A DNA stretch of 64,000 bases from Lineus longissimus (lineage: Eukaryota; Nemertea; Pilidiophora; Heteronemertea; Lineidae): contig NC_088320.1 of the NCBI RefSeq assembly GCF_910592395.1, forward strand, positions 13,514,501-13,578,500, given 5' to 3'. How positions within the stretch are numbered: position 1 is the stretch's first letter; every line of letters starts with the position of its first letter. This document shows, in pieces, positions 35,093 through 46,967 of the stretch. The position numbers and the translations under genes were made by a program. The notes below the pieces were generated by a model that made no database searches, was not told the DNA's origin, and saw nothing but the letters and a program-made list of their open reading frames with translations.

Positions 35093-38000
35093 ATGTCTAA
35101 ATTGTATAGACGGATCGCAACTACTTTGTGTGCCATTGTAGGAACATTTATCATCTTCCAGTTCATGACAACATTTTGTTTTAACAACCACGATAAGGTG
35201 ATTATAGTCTTTCTTCGCGGAAGTCATCATTGCAGTGACATGTGATTTCTTTTATAGCGACATACAGGCCAGTTTCGTAAATCTTTGCAAATTATTCTAT
35301 GTAAATGCCTACACAAGTTGATTCACTGTTTCTGGTTCCAACTTGTTCCGTCGGGATATTTTAAAGTGATACTATGATGTGATTTACAACTTTGCGGAAA
35401 TACGTCCGTTTTTAATTGTTGATCACAAATGTAAAGCTCAAATTTTCCTTTTTTTATTAGATTTATTATAAAATCGCTGAATGTAAACCACCGAGACCGC
35501 GAAAATGTTCATGTTGTGACGTCATCAACGAAAACGTCGTCGGCGTAGCGCAATTTCAACGCATCGAAGCGAGCCGTCCGGGCAGGATTAAAACCATCAA
35601 TTTCTAGAAAATGTGCATTTCGATTCGAAAACCTTACCGATTTATGAGAAAGTGACGTAGTCATTTGTCAAAAACAGCTAAAACATTATATGGTGAAATT
35701 TGACACGAGTTACCCTTTAACTCTGAAACTAGCTGCAAAGTTCACCACACGATGACCGGTATATACACGTATAGAGCATTAGCACACTTGAGCACGGAAT
35801 GGGTGATGGTCATATTCAACAGACTATCAAAATGCACACTGTGTAATAGATTTACATAATTCCCGGTTTCCCTTGATTGTCATTTCGTTTTATTCGCGAG
35901 TAACTTTTGTAACGATTGCACACAATGCAGATCCGGAGAAAGCCCCTACACAACCTCACGCCATCGTTATTGTCTTTTGTTATATCATTACGTTGGAATT
36001 CCCCCACTCTTGGCTTTCGACATAGGCATGAAGTCGGGACGTCGTCAACTCACGACCTGCGGTCTCGAGCTTCCTATAAGGCCTGAGAAAATCAACTCGT
36101 GTTATCTGGTGACTCATCGGATCACACTCCAGCAGTATTCTTATTTTATTGACTATCACCGAACAGAGTTTATGATGATGATGACGACGATAATGCCGAT
36201 GACGACTATGTCGACGATGAGGACGACGACGGCGGTGGCGATAATGGCAATGATGGCAATGATGGTGATGATGGTGATAATGGTGATAATGGGGATGATG
36301 GCGATGATGGTGATAATGTCGTTGATAAAGAAGATTGTGGTGGTTTTATGATGATAACAGTAGTATAAATATTATTTATAATATCGGATATATAGCCCGA
36401 GTGGCCATCGTAAGATTGTGCAACCTCTCTAATAGCCGTATGCAATATTGTAAGTCGAATGTAGGGGAGGATGGGGTGTAGGTTGGAACGCGGGGTATTG
36501 AAACATTGCATTTTTTGTGGAAAGAGATAATCTGTTACTATTGGCACTCCCATCCTTATAAAGCCTCTCATAGTGCCCTTCTACCACATTGGTATAAAGA
36601 CATTTGAGGACACCATCTAGTTCTGAGAAAGGTTCATCTGATTTTAGCATATCTGAGTGACTTTTCTACACCTTAAAATGACATTTTTTATAATGAATAC
36701 AGGAGGAAAAAGCGCAGGTAGTACGGTATGGTGAGTTTTGGTGATGAACAATCAAAATAGGATGAAAAAGAAAACATTTGTTCCAATGTGTGCTCTGGAC
36801 ACGACATGTTTTTTAATCGGAAGGTGTGGGGGCAGGTTGGAACATTTTGAGTGGGGCAGGTTGGAACAGGAAAAGTGCATACAATTTTCTTCAAATTTTA
36901 GTAACCCTATATTTTGAGGAAAACTCCACTCCCGCAGTGGGAAAATGTTCCAATCTACCCCGCCCTCCCCTACAGTACGGGGGCTGAGGGGGTACTGTGT
37001 GGAAATCTTGCTCCCAAAATTACTATTAAGGGCACTATTTGACTCATCATTTGAGCGAGGGTAGACATCCTGAAACCTGGCAGCAAGGGCGATAAATCAT
37101 GTTTTTGTCTGCAATGAGGGAAAATCTTTTTGACCTAGCTCTGCAGGTAATGCGTTGTTACCAGCATATGACCATTGCTATTCCTATTTAATAGCTTCAT
37201 CATCCTATCCATAATCAGCAGAAAGTTTGAACATCAAGGTTGCCAAAAGTCAAACTATGACGTCCCAACGGCGTTGCTAAAAATGACAGGCCCAAGCAAC
37301 TGATTATTTTTAATTAACAGAATTAAGGAATTTACTTTTATTAGATTTATTTACTGAGTCTGTAAGGGTACGGTATGAGAATGTTTTTGAAACAATCATA
37401 TTTCCCATAACACTCATATTGACCCCATGGCGGCCTTTTGTATTTCGGCCAATTGAAATTTTTTAAATCGACCTAAAATTGCTAGATTCAGACCAAAACG
37501 GTAAAATTCAATAAATGATGTTTGAATATTGTGATAGTACAACAACACTTCGACTAAATGATCATCAACGCACAAATGTAACAGAACTTGCCTCTTTCGG
37601 CCCTGTATTGCCACACTGGCAGACTAAGAGGTGCATCATATTATCGCCAAATAGGCCAACCTACGACTATTTCTAAAATCACTGAATTAGTCTGTAACCA
37701 TAGTATTTCTGGGTAGCTGACAAAAACATATCAATCAATTTTAGCTACCGTTTTTTTAAACTGCTCTGCATCCTTGTGCAACCTCATCCCAAGTTAGTTT
37801 ATGCGCTTTCGGCATGATCCAAAATCGTGATACATGTGTATAAGGGACAAAGGATATTAGTGTAATTTGAAAGTACAACACAACCCCAGCTGCTACACCG
37901 TTTGACAACTTAAACATAGCTCCTTTGGTGGTCCTAGCATAACCTCGTCATACTCACAGTGAGAAAACTGTCAAATAGATGTGCTGTCTGATCCATACCA

Positions 38001-40845
38001 TCGGCTGTTGTTTACAGGATGCCCGTCGGATTGTGCCTGGATTTGGTCTCCGAGGTGGTTGGGGTTGACTCGGAGAGGTCGAAGATGCTCGGAGAAGTTA
38101 TAGTTGATTCCACAGTGTGAAGACGTGTGGAAGTTGTTTGAAATCTGCCTCTACGTCAATGTCTAAACCTGGCACTGGCAATTTCACCGTGTTGCTGTAT
38201 GATGCCCAGAAAAAATCCATACATATCGGCGTGGGCATCTCCTCAGTCAAATAGCTTATCTTAGTGTGGGCACTGTGACTTCTCCTAGCCCTCTCGATCA
38301 CTACCCTTTACTGAGTCCTGCAGGTCTGTAGGTATATTTAATCGATTCAGGGTGAATTTCTACTCAATGATCTAGCATATTTGTGAAATTAGTCCAAAAT
38401 TCAGGGAATATTTTCAGCAAAATCGGTCGTATACAGTGGAACCTTGTCATTGCGTTACCATATGCAGTCGTGTCATTAGGCCCTTTTGGGAGCCGACAGG
38501 TAGTCTTCATCTACTGTGTCTTCATATCTTAATTCTCTCTCAGATCAGAGCATTAATTTCCGTTTGTCAGTTTTGCCATTATTCCAGGCCAGTATCACCA
38601 AATACATGTAGGTATGAACGAGGTCATGCTACATGTGGTGTCTTATATCATAGTTACGGAAAATATTTTCAGTGCTATGCTTGACCAAGTTATCTAGTTT
38701 TTTATATTGCTTTATTCCAGCAGCTTTTTCTTTTGATTAAAGGGTTTCGAAAGTTGTCGCTGACAGTTTCTCTTAAAAATTATATAGTGTAAAAGGACGT
38801 TTTGTTTTGCTTGGTGAATACCTCAAAGCAGAATGCTTTTTAAAGCACTAATATAAGAAGATAATGGCCATTTAATCAAAGTATTGTGGTACTACCATAA
38901 TATAAAAATAAACATCATTGATTGAATTTCCCGTTTCGGTCTGAATTAGCAATTGTTTGGTCGATTTTAGAAATTTGGCCGAAATACAAATGGTCGCCAA
39001 GGGGTCATTATGAGTGCTATGGAAAAGATGATCGTTTCATACTGGATCCATCAATGAATAAATATAATAAAAGTGCATTCCTTAACTTTGTTTATTTCGA
39101 ATTTGTTTATTGAGACAAGACCACAATTGATTTTTTAAGCCTTTTAGGAGTTAAATTGTCAATGTTTGACCGCGACGCATTAAATACTGCGCGGGGTTGT
39201 GAATCTGAAATTTTGTTATGATATTCAGGACAGTCGGGCAAGCAAATGGTGAAAAATAAACTGGTAGTTGACCACGGAAATTTTTTGATAATCTACAAAT
39301 TAGACAGACATTGATATTTCCACTCTTTTCAGCCAACTGGCAGAAAAATCACAAAACACGCCCCCTATTACCAAATTAGCAAAATTCGAAATTAATATTT
39401 TCATCAAATAATTTCTTTATATCTGTAGACTTGCCACAACAAATATTTTTTCAATACCTCTCCAAATATGTACTTGAGAGTTAAAAACATGCACTCGTCT
39501 AATTGAAAGGCCTCGACCCTCCAACCTATGAATATTCATTAGTGGTCTTGTCTCTATTGGGCCTGTCATTATGGGCAACGCCATTATGACATCATAGTTT
39601 GACCTTTTGAACTTTTTGCTGATTATGGATTATAAATGATGATGTAGCTGATAGGAATAGCTTCATTTTGAATGGTACTGCCTCAAACAATGCATTACCT
39701 GCAGAGCTAGGTCAAAAAGAGTTCCCCTTCACCAACTTTTTACGGCTTTTTCGGCGTCCTGCACTTCAGACAAAAACACTCACTCTCAGGTTCTACCCTC
39801 GCTAAAATGACGAGTCCCGATCAGCTAGTGCCCGTATCAAATATGAAGAGTAATTTTGGGAGCAAGATTTGCACAAAAAAAACCCTTAGCCCCAGGACTA
39901 GTAGTTGTCGTCTAATTGCTGCTCTTCTTATTCCAGAAAGATAGCATTCAATTCAAGAATGACATCAGGACACATAATCAGCGCAGGAATGAAAAACGAG
40001 TAAGTCGGGGCGTTTACAGTGAAGATATCACCATCGTGACAGCATATTTTGACCTTGGAACTTTTCGAAAAGGCAACAAAAATTCTCGAATATTCACCAA
40101 ACAAATGTATGAAAGGCGCTTGGGGGAATATGGCCGGCTCATGAATAACGTAGTGGCATTCTTCGATGACAAACACATTTATGAGACGTTTAAAACGATC
40201 CGCGCGACACAAGAGAAGAAAACAAAGATATTTCTGATCAACAGGAAGGCGCTGAGGAGTTTTCAAGTGATTAATAAAGTGAGGGAGATCCTTTCGTATA
40301 AAGGCTACCCACAGTTTCATCCCAATACGGTTGTGCCTGAATATGGCTGCTCAATGAATGCCAAGTATGAACTTGTCGAGTTAGCTGCAAAGGAGAATGT
40401 GTTCAATACATCTTATTTCGCATGGTTTGATGGAGGATTTTTTCAAAACCAGACTGACCACCTTCCATTTAAGTTGGCTACCCCGCCAGGATTTGACCAA
40501 TCGAAGGTTGGCTACGGCCAGATGTTGCCTTTAAACAGCAAGCTGTCTCCGCAAGAGATATTCTTGACTAACCAATATTCTCTGTGTGGATGTGTATTCA
40601 TCGCCAGGCGTGACGTCATGCTAAGATGGACAAAATTGTATCGATTCTACGCGGACCTATTTTTAAACCGAGGGCTGGCCAGCACTGATGAACAGGTCCT
40701 TTATGCAATGTTTTCCGACAAAATTGACAAACCAACAATTCGAATTCAACGGTATTGGGAAAGGCCAGCTAAAAATGTTTGGAGTGTTTTGGGCTATGTA
40801 ATGAAAGACAGCTGGAAGAATCACCAACTCGGTAATACTGCTTGA
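35093..40845 (+). CDS. HtrL/YibB-domain type II membrane protein
   Basis: Two coding exons. Exon 1 (35093-35197) starts at the first ATG and encodes a short basic N-terminus plus a signal anchor (TLCAIVGTFIIFQFMTTF), ending at donor AAG|GTGATT. Exon 2 (39937-40845) starts after TTATTCCAG in phase 0. It encodes the domain: VTAYFDLG near the start, NVFNTSYFAWFDGGFF in the middle and STDEQVLYAMF near the end. The product is about 337 residues. The family (PF09612, named after bacterial HtrL/YibB, linked to lipopolysaccharide) has a glycosyltransferase-like look; the W-F-D-G segment may be an acidic catalytic site. Topology suggests a Golgi-type luminal enzyme. Its 4.7 kb intron carries MITEs. 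AATAAA at 41030-41035 could end the transcript. Substrate unknown. Confidence 0.83.
35361..35720 (+). mobile_element. Dispersed non-autonomous element, copy B
   Basis: This is the full-length copy (360 bp) of the repeat at 2150-2480. It has inverted ends TTAAAG...CTTTAA and carries an extra ~29 bases near 35538. It lies in the intron of the HtrL/YibB gene. Confidence 0.72.
36172..36340 (+). repeat. GAT/GAC/AAT-rich microsatellite
   Basis: Imperfect GATGATGGTGATAATGGTGA-type repeats run for about 170 bp. The open frames through it on both strands are compositional artefacts. Confidence 0.85.
36460..36974. mobile_element. MITE with GGTTGGAAC-rich termini
   Basis: The left end TGTAGGGGAGGATGGGGTGT and the right end CCCCGCCCTCCCCTACA are imperfect inverted repeats of ~28 bp, bounding 515 bp. 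GGTTGGAAC is repeated inside (36481, 36836, 36859). No coding capacity; it lies in the HtrL/YibB intron. Confidence 0.7.
36975..37295 (+). repeat. Dispersed repeat, family 2 copy A
   Basis: About 320 bp from GGGGGCTGAGG to ATGACAGGCCC match 39559-39895 in inverse orientation. Shared landmarks are TCTTGCTCCCAAAATTACT, TTTGACCTAGCTCTGCAGGT and CATAATCAGCA. No open frame. Both copies are in the HtrL/YibB intron. Confidence 0.7.
37296..39111. other. Intronic sequence, nothing recognised
   Basis: This is the middle of the HtrL/YibB intron. Short frames exist on both strands but none shows family motifs or splice sites. Confidence 0.5.
39112..39554 (-). mobile_element. MITE, GAGACAAGACCAC family, copy B
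   Basis: A 443 bp copy of the element at 33811-34246, in opposite orientation. It has the same termini and a perfect 4 bp TATT duplication at 39108-39111 and 39555-39558. It sits at the edge of a family-2 repeat. Confidence 0.88.
39559..39895 (-). repeat. Dispersed repeat, family 2 copy B
   Basis: Inverse copy of 36975-37295, ending about 40 bases before the splice acceptor of the second HtrL/YibB exon. Confidence 0.68.
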
Positions 40846-41862
40846 CAATTATTTTACCGCTTGTAACCAAAGAAGAAAGGGCACTTTCGACAAATTTGGA
40901 TGAAATCTTGAGGTTATTTATTTTCGCGTGTATCAAGGAGGATACCGCGGTGGCGTCACGGCTTTTCCAAGATGGCGCTGCATATTGTAAACAAACTCTA
41001 TCCACGGCCAAGGGAAAATCAAGTCATCAAATAAAGTTCGATTTTTCGCATCAAATCAGAGTTATTAGTACTTTTCTGCTATGAAATAAGTCTTCAGACA
41101 ATAATTTATAATTTGAATAATGAAAAGTGCTGTTTTGATGGGGAAAAATAGGGTTTTTAAAACCAAATAGCCGGGCATCGATCTTCCCAAATTAGCGATG
41201 GTTTCAAAACAGTCTCCCAGATATGGGCCGGCAATGTCTTCTTTATCATAATGGGATTTGGAGGCATGTTTACAGATTTTACAAGTTCGAGACCTGTAGG
41301 ACCTAAAACTCGCATAGATCCCCATAGATCCCCTCTATTTGTCGAGTTAGCGCCCCTGTAAGATCATGCATTTTCGGACACTAGCACGAAATCTTCCTGC
41401 GGATATCGCGGTTTCGGTAATGATTTAAGGAGAAATTGACTGTTCTTAGAGTTGTATGGGACAGAAATAAGTTCATACTTCATGAATACATGAATATGAT
41501 ATGGGGGGGGGGGGGGGGGGGGGTTCTAAGTCAAAACAATAACAAACTCAACTGCATCTCTACCGTGTATCGCGTAGTGCATTGCCTAGTGTATTTCGTA
41601 GTGTATATTAGCGGATGCATTATTTCCGCACTTTGGCCACGCCAAACGTCTTTTTTATTCGTGGGAGTTAATCTGCTCTTTAAATTTTATTTTACACAGG
41701 AAGAATCCATACTAGGTATTGCAATATTTCATGTCTTTTGGTGTTTTGTGTACAGGAGCGCACCAGACAGTGAGACGTGGAGATATGTTCTGTGCTGGTG
41801 CTGTCAGTAGACTGAATGTGATTGGTCATAGCCATCAGTAATATGGGTCGTGATCACGTGAT
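40846..41862. other. 3' flank of HtrL/YibB gene
   Basis: It contains the AATAAA at 41030 and a 21-base G run at 41503-41523. A 26 bp sequence at 40934-40959 recurs inverted at 41863-41888 (25 of 26). No further gene is seen. Confidence 0.5.
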
Positions 41863-42057
41863 GTGACGTCACCGCGGTATCCTCCTTGGGCACCAGACCA
41901 AGTTCCTGAACTATTCTCCAAGTTGACTGAGTAAGGTGATAAAAGCAGTCCTTGATGTCGGGGTCATCCCCAAGGGTGTTTCTTAAAGCATTGAGCGCTG
42001 CGATTTCAAAGTCTGTCATCACAATGGCAGGACTTGGTGCGTACCAAAACGTGTTTT
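41863..42057 (-). pseudogene. MULE-type transposase fragment
   Basis: The minus strand encodes IVMTDFEIAALNAL, CFYHLTQSTWR and QELGLVPK. This matches the C-terminal catalytic block of MULE-domain (Mutator-like) transposases: the MTDFExA motif with its acidic residue and the CxxHLxQ motif. Only about 65 residues remain. The adjoining DNA from ~42058 is a LINE endonuclease on the other strand, so one element has truncated the other. Confidence 0.75.
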
Positions 42058-45000
42058 GGCAGCTTTCTGCAATCTTTGTAGAATTCGAGAATTTAGTTAC
42101 GACTGAGAATTTTGACTTGGTCAGTGTAACGGAATCATGGCTCAACGACACTGTTGCGGATGCGTCTATCTTGAATGTAAACGAATATAACGTATAATTA
42201 GAAACGATAGGCAACGGAAGGGAGGAGGTGTCCTTTTTGCTGTAAAAAGTTCATATAAATTTGGCCGTCGCTCTGATCTCGAAATTGAAGGTGCCGAAAT
42301 TCTGGTATGCGAGTTGCAGCTTGAGAATGGTCGCAAAATGGCTTTTGTTACGTGTTACCGGCCGCCAGAGTCAATAGGCTTTGTAGCAAAGCTTCGTGAA
42401 GTGTTGGACAACTGTGAGGATAAATTCTCCATTGTGTGTCTCGCGGGTGATTTCAATTTACCTGAAATAATCTGGGAGAGCGTTTCTGCGCCAGGTTGTG
42501 GCGAAGCCCACGACTTTTGTGAACTGGTTAATGATTTTCTTTTGACTCAGCTAGTGCACTGCCCAACGCACAAAGCTGGCAATACTCTCGGTCTAATTCT
42601 GACTAATGCTCCGGAATGCTTTTTGGATGCGGATGTTTGGCCCCATATGTACGATTCAGATCACTTCTCGGTTATAACTTGTATTTCACTTCACCCTGTC
42701 CGCAACCACGGAGTAACTCGTGTGGTGTACGATTATAAATCGGCGGATTTTAATGGATTGAGGAACTATATAAGTAACAATCTTGGCAGGGATTTTGTGC
42801 GCAATCACTGTACGTTTGATATGGACACCATCTGGAACGACTGGCTGAGCGTTTTCAATACCGGTGTAGATTCATTTGTTCCAAAACGAGTGGTGCGTGA
42901 CAATCATCGCCCGCGCTGGATTGACGCGGAGGTGAAGCATTTGTCCAACAAAGTTAAGACGGCTTGCCGTAAAGCTAAGCGGGTAAATGCTTCCTCGTGG
43001 AAAAAGTTCAAGGCCCTTCGGAATAAACTTAGAAACCTAACGAGAGATAAATATAGATCGCATGTTAACTCTTTGGGACAGGAAATCCACTCTAATCCTA
43101 AAAAATGGTGGTCTTTTTATCGCGCCATGACTAATTCTAATTCCATTCCGTCAACCGTGAAACTGGGAGACCAAAGTGCAACTGACAACAAGGCTAGAGC
43201 CGAGTTATTTAACAAGCACTTTTCCTCGGTCTTTGCTCAATCATCTTCGGTTATTCACACTTTTGAGGACCCTAATCTTGGTTTTGTAGTAATGTCTTTC
43301 AATGCCGTGCGGGAGGCTTTAGCCAATGTTGATGCGGCTAAAGCTAGCAGCCCAGATCATGTGTCTCCTCGAGTTTTGAAACATTGCGCAGATGACTTGT
43401 GACTTGTGTCTCTGTCGTTTTTATTCAATAGGTCACTGGAACTTGGTTCTGTACCATCAGCATGGAAACATGCTAATGTGATTCCGATCTTTAAGAAGAA
43501 GGACAGGAGTATCGTTGAGAATTACCGCGGGGTGTCCCTTCTTTCAGCAGTATCCAAGGTCATGGAAAAATGCTTATTCAATAATGTGTATCCATACGCT
43601 GAACCATTATTAAACCAGGGTCAGCACGGTTTTCGTAAGGGCCGTTCTACAGGGACGCAACTGGTGGAAATATTCGACAAGATAGGCCAGGAACTGGACA
43701 AGGGTGGCCAAGTCGACGTTCTTTACCTTGACCTATCCCGTGCGTTCGACAGTGTCCCCAGCAACCTCCTGTGTCATAAGCTCCACAGTTTTGGTATTCA
43801 TGATCAACTCTTGAAGTGGTTCGGGTCGTACCTGAACTCACGGACCCAAAAGATGGTGCTTGAGGGGGAAGAGTCAACGCCCGCACCCGTTCTTTCGGGT
43901 GTCCCCCAGGACTCTATTTTGGCCCCTCTTCTTTTCTCCTGCTATATAAATGATTTACCGGATGTTCTTACGGAAGAAACTATTTCTGGTCTCTAACCTA
44001 AATGTGTGATAATCTCTGTTACTAGAAAGTCAAACCCCTTCCTATTCCATTACAACATGGGCGGAACTCTGCTTGAAAGAGTACGAGACGTAAAGGATCT
44101 AGGTGTTATTGTTGAAAGCGATTTTACTTGGAACAAGCATGTTGATCAAACTGTCTCTAAAGCTAAGCGCACACGGGCGACAAAATGACAGCGAAACTGA
44201 AAACATTTGTTTTCAGTTGTTTTCGAAATGTTTTGCGTCTTTGTCGTGTTTGTTTCAATCACTCGCACGCGGGAGACAAAATGACACGGTCACGTCACAG
44301 GTCACGTCAAAAACAAGGGGTAACCATGGTTGCGCCATACGTCACACCCCCGGTCACACCCGCGTATTCCAAGATGGCGGCCGATCTCTAGGGTCTTTGC
44401 TATTTCAGTAATTGCGGCATACCGCCTGTTCTTATCGCTGTAGAGCGGCGAGGTCACCTCGAACAGGGCAGGCCTTTCCTGTCACAGCTCGACCAACCTG
44501 CCCTCGAGCTCAATAGTCCATATTAATTCATGCAGTTCCGATTCTTCATCCACAATCAACCCCCTTTCGTTTAAAATTGGCGCTGCCATTTTGACCTGGC
44601 TTGGTTGGTATCACATGACGCTGAACGTCATCGTGATTGGCTAATGACGATGATGACGCAAAAAATGTTTTACGTTTCGTTGCAGTCACCCACAAACGGG
44701 CGACGTTTTGACAAAAAACATTTTGACTAGGTCAAAAATATATTGCATGTTTAATATTCGAAAACTGTTTCAAAAACAAATGTTTTCGAAAAACATCTGT
44801 TTTTGTCGCCCGCAGACGGGCAACAAATTGTGAAAAAATATTTGAAAACAAATGTTTTCAGGTTTTTTTGTCATTTTGTCGCCCGTGTGCGCTTAGCTTA
44901 AGCTAACTCAGCCTGGTACGCGGTCAGAAGGGTGACTGGAAATTGTAAACGCATTGAGTTATTGAAAACTATGTATGGCAGTGTTATCCGTAGTAGACTG

Positions 45001-45750
45001 GAATACTGCAGCGTTGCCTGGGATTCTTCGTCTGAACGTAATTTGTCACGTTTAGAAGATGTTCAACGTCGTGTAACGAGGCAGATTTTGGGCAATGAGA
45101 CTGTTTACACAGACAGACTGTCGGCCTTGGGCCTTATGCCGTTGTCTTTCCGCAGGGAAATATTGGACCTCCTCTTTTTTCACAATTGCTTGACAGACTG
45201 TCGGCCTTGGGCCTTATGCCGTTGTCTTTCTGCAGGGAAATATTGGACCTCCTCTTTTTTCACAATTGCTTGACAGGAAATTTTACTTTGCCCCTGCATG
45301 ATTTTATCGACTTTTATTCAAGAAGAGGGGACGACTGTCTTTTCCGCCTTCGTTTATGTAGGACTGAAACGTTTTTAGCATCTTATTTTAATAGAATTGT
45401 TAACCTGTGGAACGACCTCCCACGTGACTTGCGCAATCACGCACAATCACAATTGTTTTAAACGTTTTGTAAATAAGTTTTATGATAACAAGTTTTATTC
45501 GTTCGATGTCTAAAATAGTTGCTCTTGGGTAGGCTTTTGCAGGTGTGCTAGCTGCAGGCCTACCTGAGATGCTTTTTTATACTTGTATTTTTATTTTGGT
45601 GCTAATTACTGGCAAGGGAAACCCATTAAAGAGGCTAATTTTTCGCCTAATGGGTTTCCCGTCTATGCTCTGCTGTTGTTCTATTACCGTTTGTGTTATG
45701 TACATGTATTTTTTGTAGCGCATAGAAAAGTATAAATAAATAAATAAACA
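42058..45750 (+). mobile_element. CR1/jockey-like LINE, degenerate
   Basis: Plus-strand fragments cover the endonuclease (VSVTESWLND, LAGDFNLPEIIWE, YDSDHFSVI), the linker (KWWSFYRAM) and RT (HGFRKGRSTGTQL, VLYLDLSRAFDSV, GVPQDSILAPLLF). The segment that should carry the FADD catalytic box after 43996 is missing, and a stop interrupts RT at 43400. The C-terminal part resumes after an inserted 733 bp element, with GSVIRSRLEYCSVAW. An 80 bp tandem duplication at about 45115-45274 then shifts the frame. The tail is (TAAA)n-like at 45733-45750. The copy is inactive. Confidence 0.88.
44160..44906. mobile_element. Terminal-inverted-repeat element inserted in the LINE
   Basis: AAGCTAA flanks both sides (44160-44166, 44900-44906), and the LINE coding sequence reads through if the insert is removed. 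The ends are inverted: GCGCACACGGGCGACAAAAT on the left and its complement at about 44873-44892. Subterminal AAAACAAATGTTTTC palindromes recur. It is 733 bp with no transposase. The 7-8 bp duplication suggests an hAT-type MITE (inference). Confidence 0.8.
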
Positions 45751-46500
45751 ACAGAACCAGCATATACAGGCAGATCTGCGTATTGCGTCAAGGGTTGTTG
45801 TGGTTGTTGTGGCGGAGTCCGGGTCGGCTGAGTGGACCCGAGGCAAGTTCGAGTTTTGGAAGCCGAGCGGATGACAAATGTCAATGAGTTGAGCTGTGAC
45901 CAGCGACAACTGTCGTCGCAGGCCCCGTCGCAGTGAGCTCAGCCATCATTCGGACAACCTCGAGCCTGACTTCAATATATTTATTTCGTACGATAGTAGC
46001 CTTTTTTATGTCCTCTAAATGTTCCTCGTTGTCATACAGCTTCTGTATTTCTGTCTGAACTGCATCGACCGAAGCGAGGCGTCTGTCGAATTCTTCCCCT
46101 TGATACTGGAGTTTCCTTAGTTAGACCCGCCGTACGCAGGATTATGGAGTGTAACGATTCCGTTTCTCCTGTCAACCATCCTCTAGCCGCCGTCCAGGAT
46201 AGTTTGAGCTTCTCCATGTTGACGTGTGGTTCACGTTCTCGTGCTGATAAAATCCCGGGTTTCGGTACCAATTTCACGGACTAAACATCGTGATAAATCA
46301 AAGGAAATATAAGGAAGTAAAGACGAGGGTTCCTGTTCCAACAGAGGATGGCAAAATGCCCCGAGTTTATTGTGCTCATGGATTAAATAACCTAGAACAT
46401 ACAAAGAACGGCCCAGATTAGCCGAGGCCTAATAAACAATATGGTTACCTAGCAAAGGCTGGACACAACAGCACACAATGCTTAAAATAAACTATAGGAG
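45751..46500 (-). mobile_element. Second BEL/Pao remnant (gag, PBS, part of LTR)
   Basis: On the minus strand a primer-binding site TGGTACCGAAACCCGGGA lies at 46253-46270, differing by one base from that of the element at 15.6 kb. Downstream comes a gag-like N-terminus (ARGWLTGETES) and further decayed gag. Upstream of the PBS (46271 to about 46500) is LTR-like sequence, whose outer edge is not resolved because no partner LTR is present. The LINE tail abuts the gag at 45750. Confidence 0.65.
46253..46270 (-). other. Primer-binding site of second BEL remnant
   Basis: TGGTACCGAAACCCGGGA on the minus strand; 17 of 18 bases are shared with the site at 15634-15651. Confidence 0.75.
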
Positions 46501-46967
46501 ATCGGTAATCTACGACAGTCAGAATGGGACCCATCATATCTATTGGAGCCCATTGACGAATTTCTGGGTACCCTCTAATCAAGCTATGTACATACTGTCG
46601 ATTTATCAATTTTAATTTGAATGGGGTTAATGAGGTTGATTTTTAAGGTCCTAATTTGGGAAGCCCAAGTATTTTTTATTAGTTTTCTAGAATCCGACCT
46701 TTCAGGGAAAAGTCGGGATAATGTCAAATGTTTTTCGAATAAATCCGGGAAAGCCTCCTAGCAATGTTATCTATCCATGCACTCAAAGGATCCACCATTG
46801 CAATTTCGTCGTGATAGGCGCAGTCATAGAATTTATGGGCACCACCAGTCGACTGGGACTTCAATCGCGATATTAAGTTCAATGCCTGGCTGCGGTGCTG
46901 ATACCACTATTGTTTGGCGGTAGTTCACAATATTGCGAACCCGCCTTGCTTGTTATTACTTTATCAG

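Noticed and set aside
35977-36351. Met/Thr-rich frame at the GAT-type microsatellite
   Set aside because: Low-complexity translation of a microsatellite; no homologous domain.
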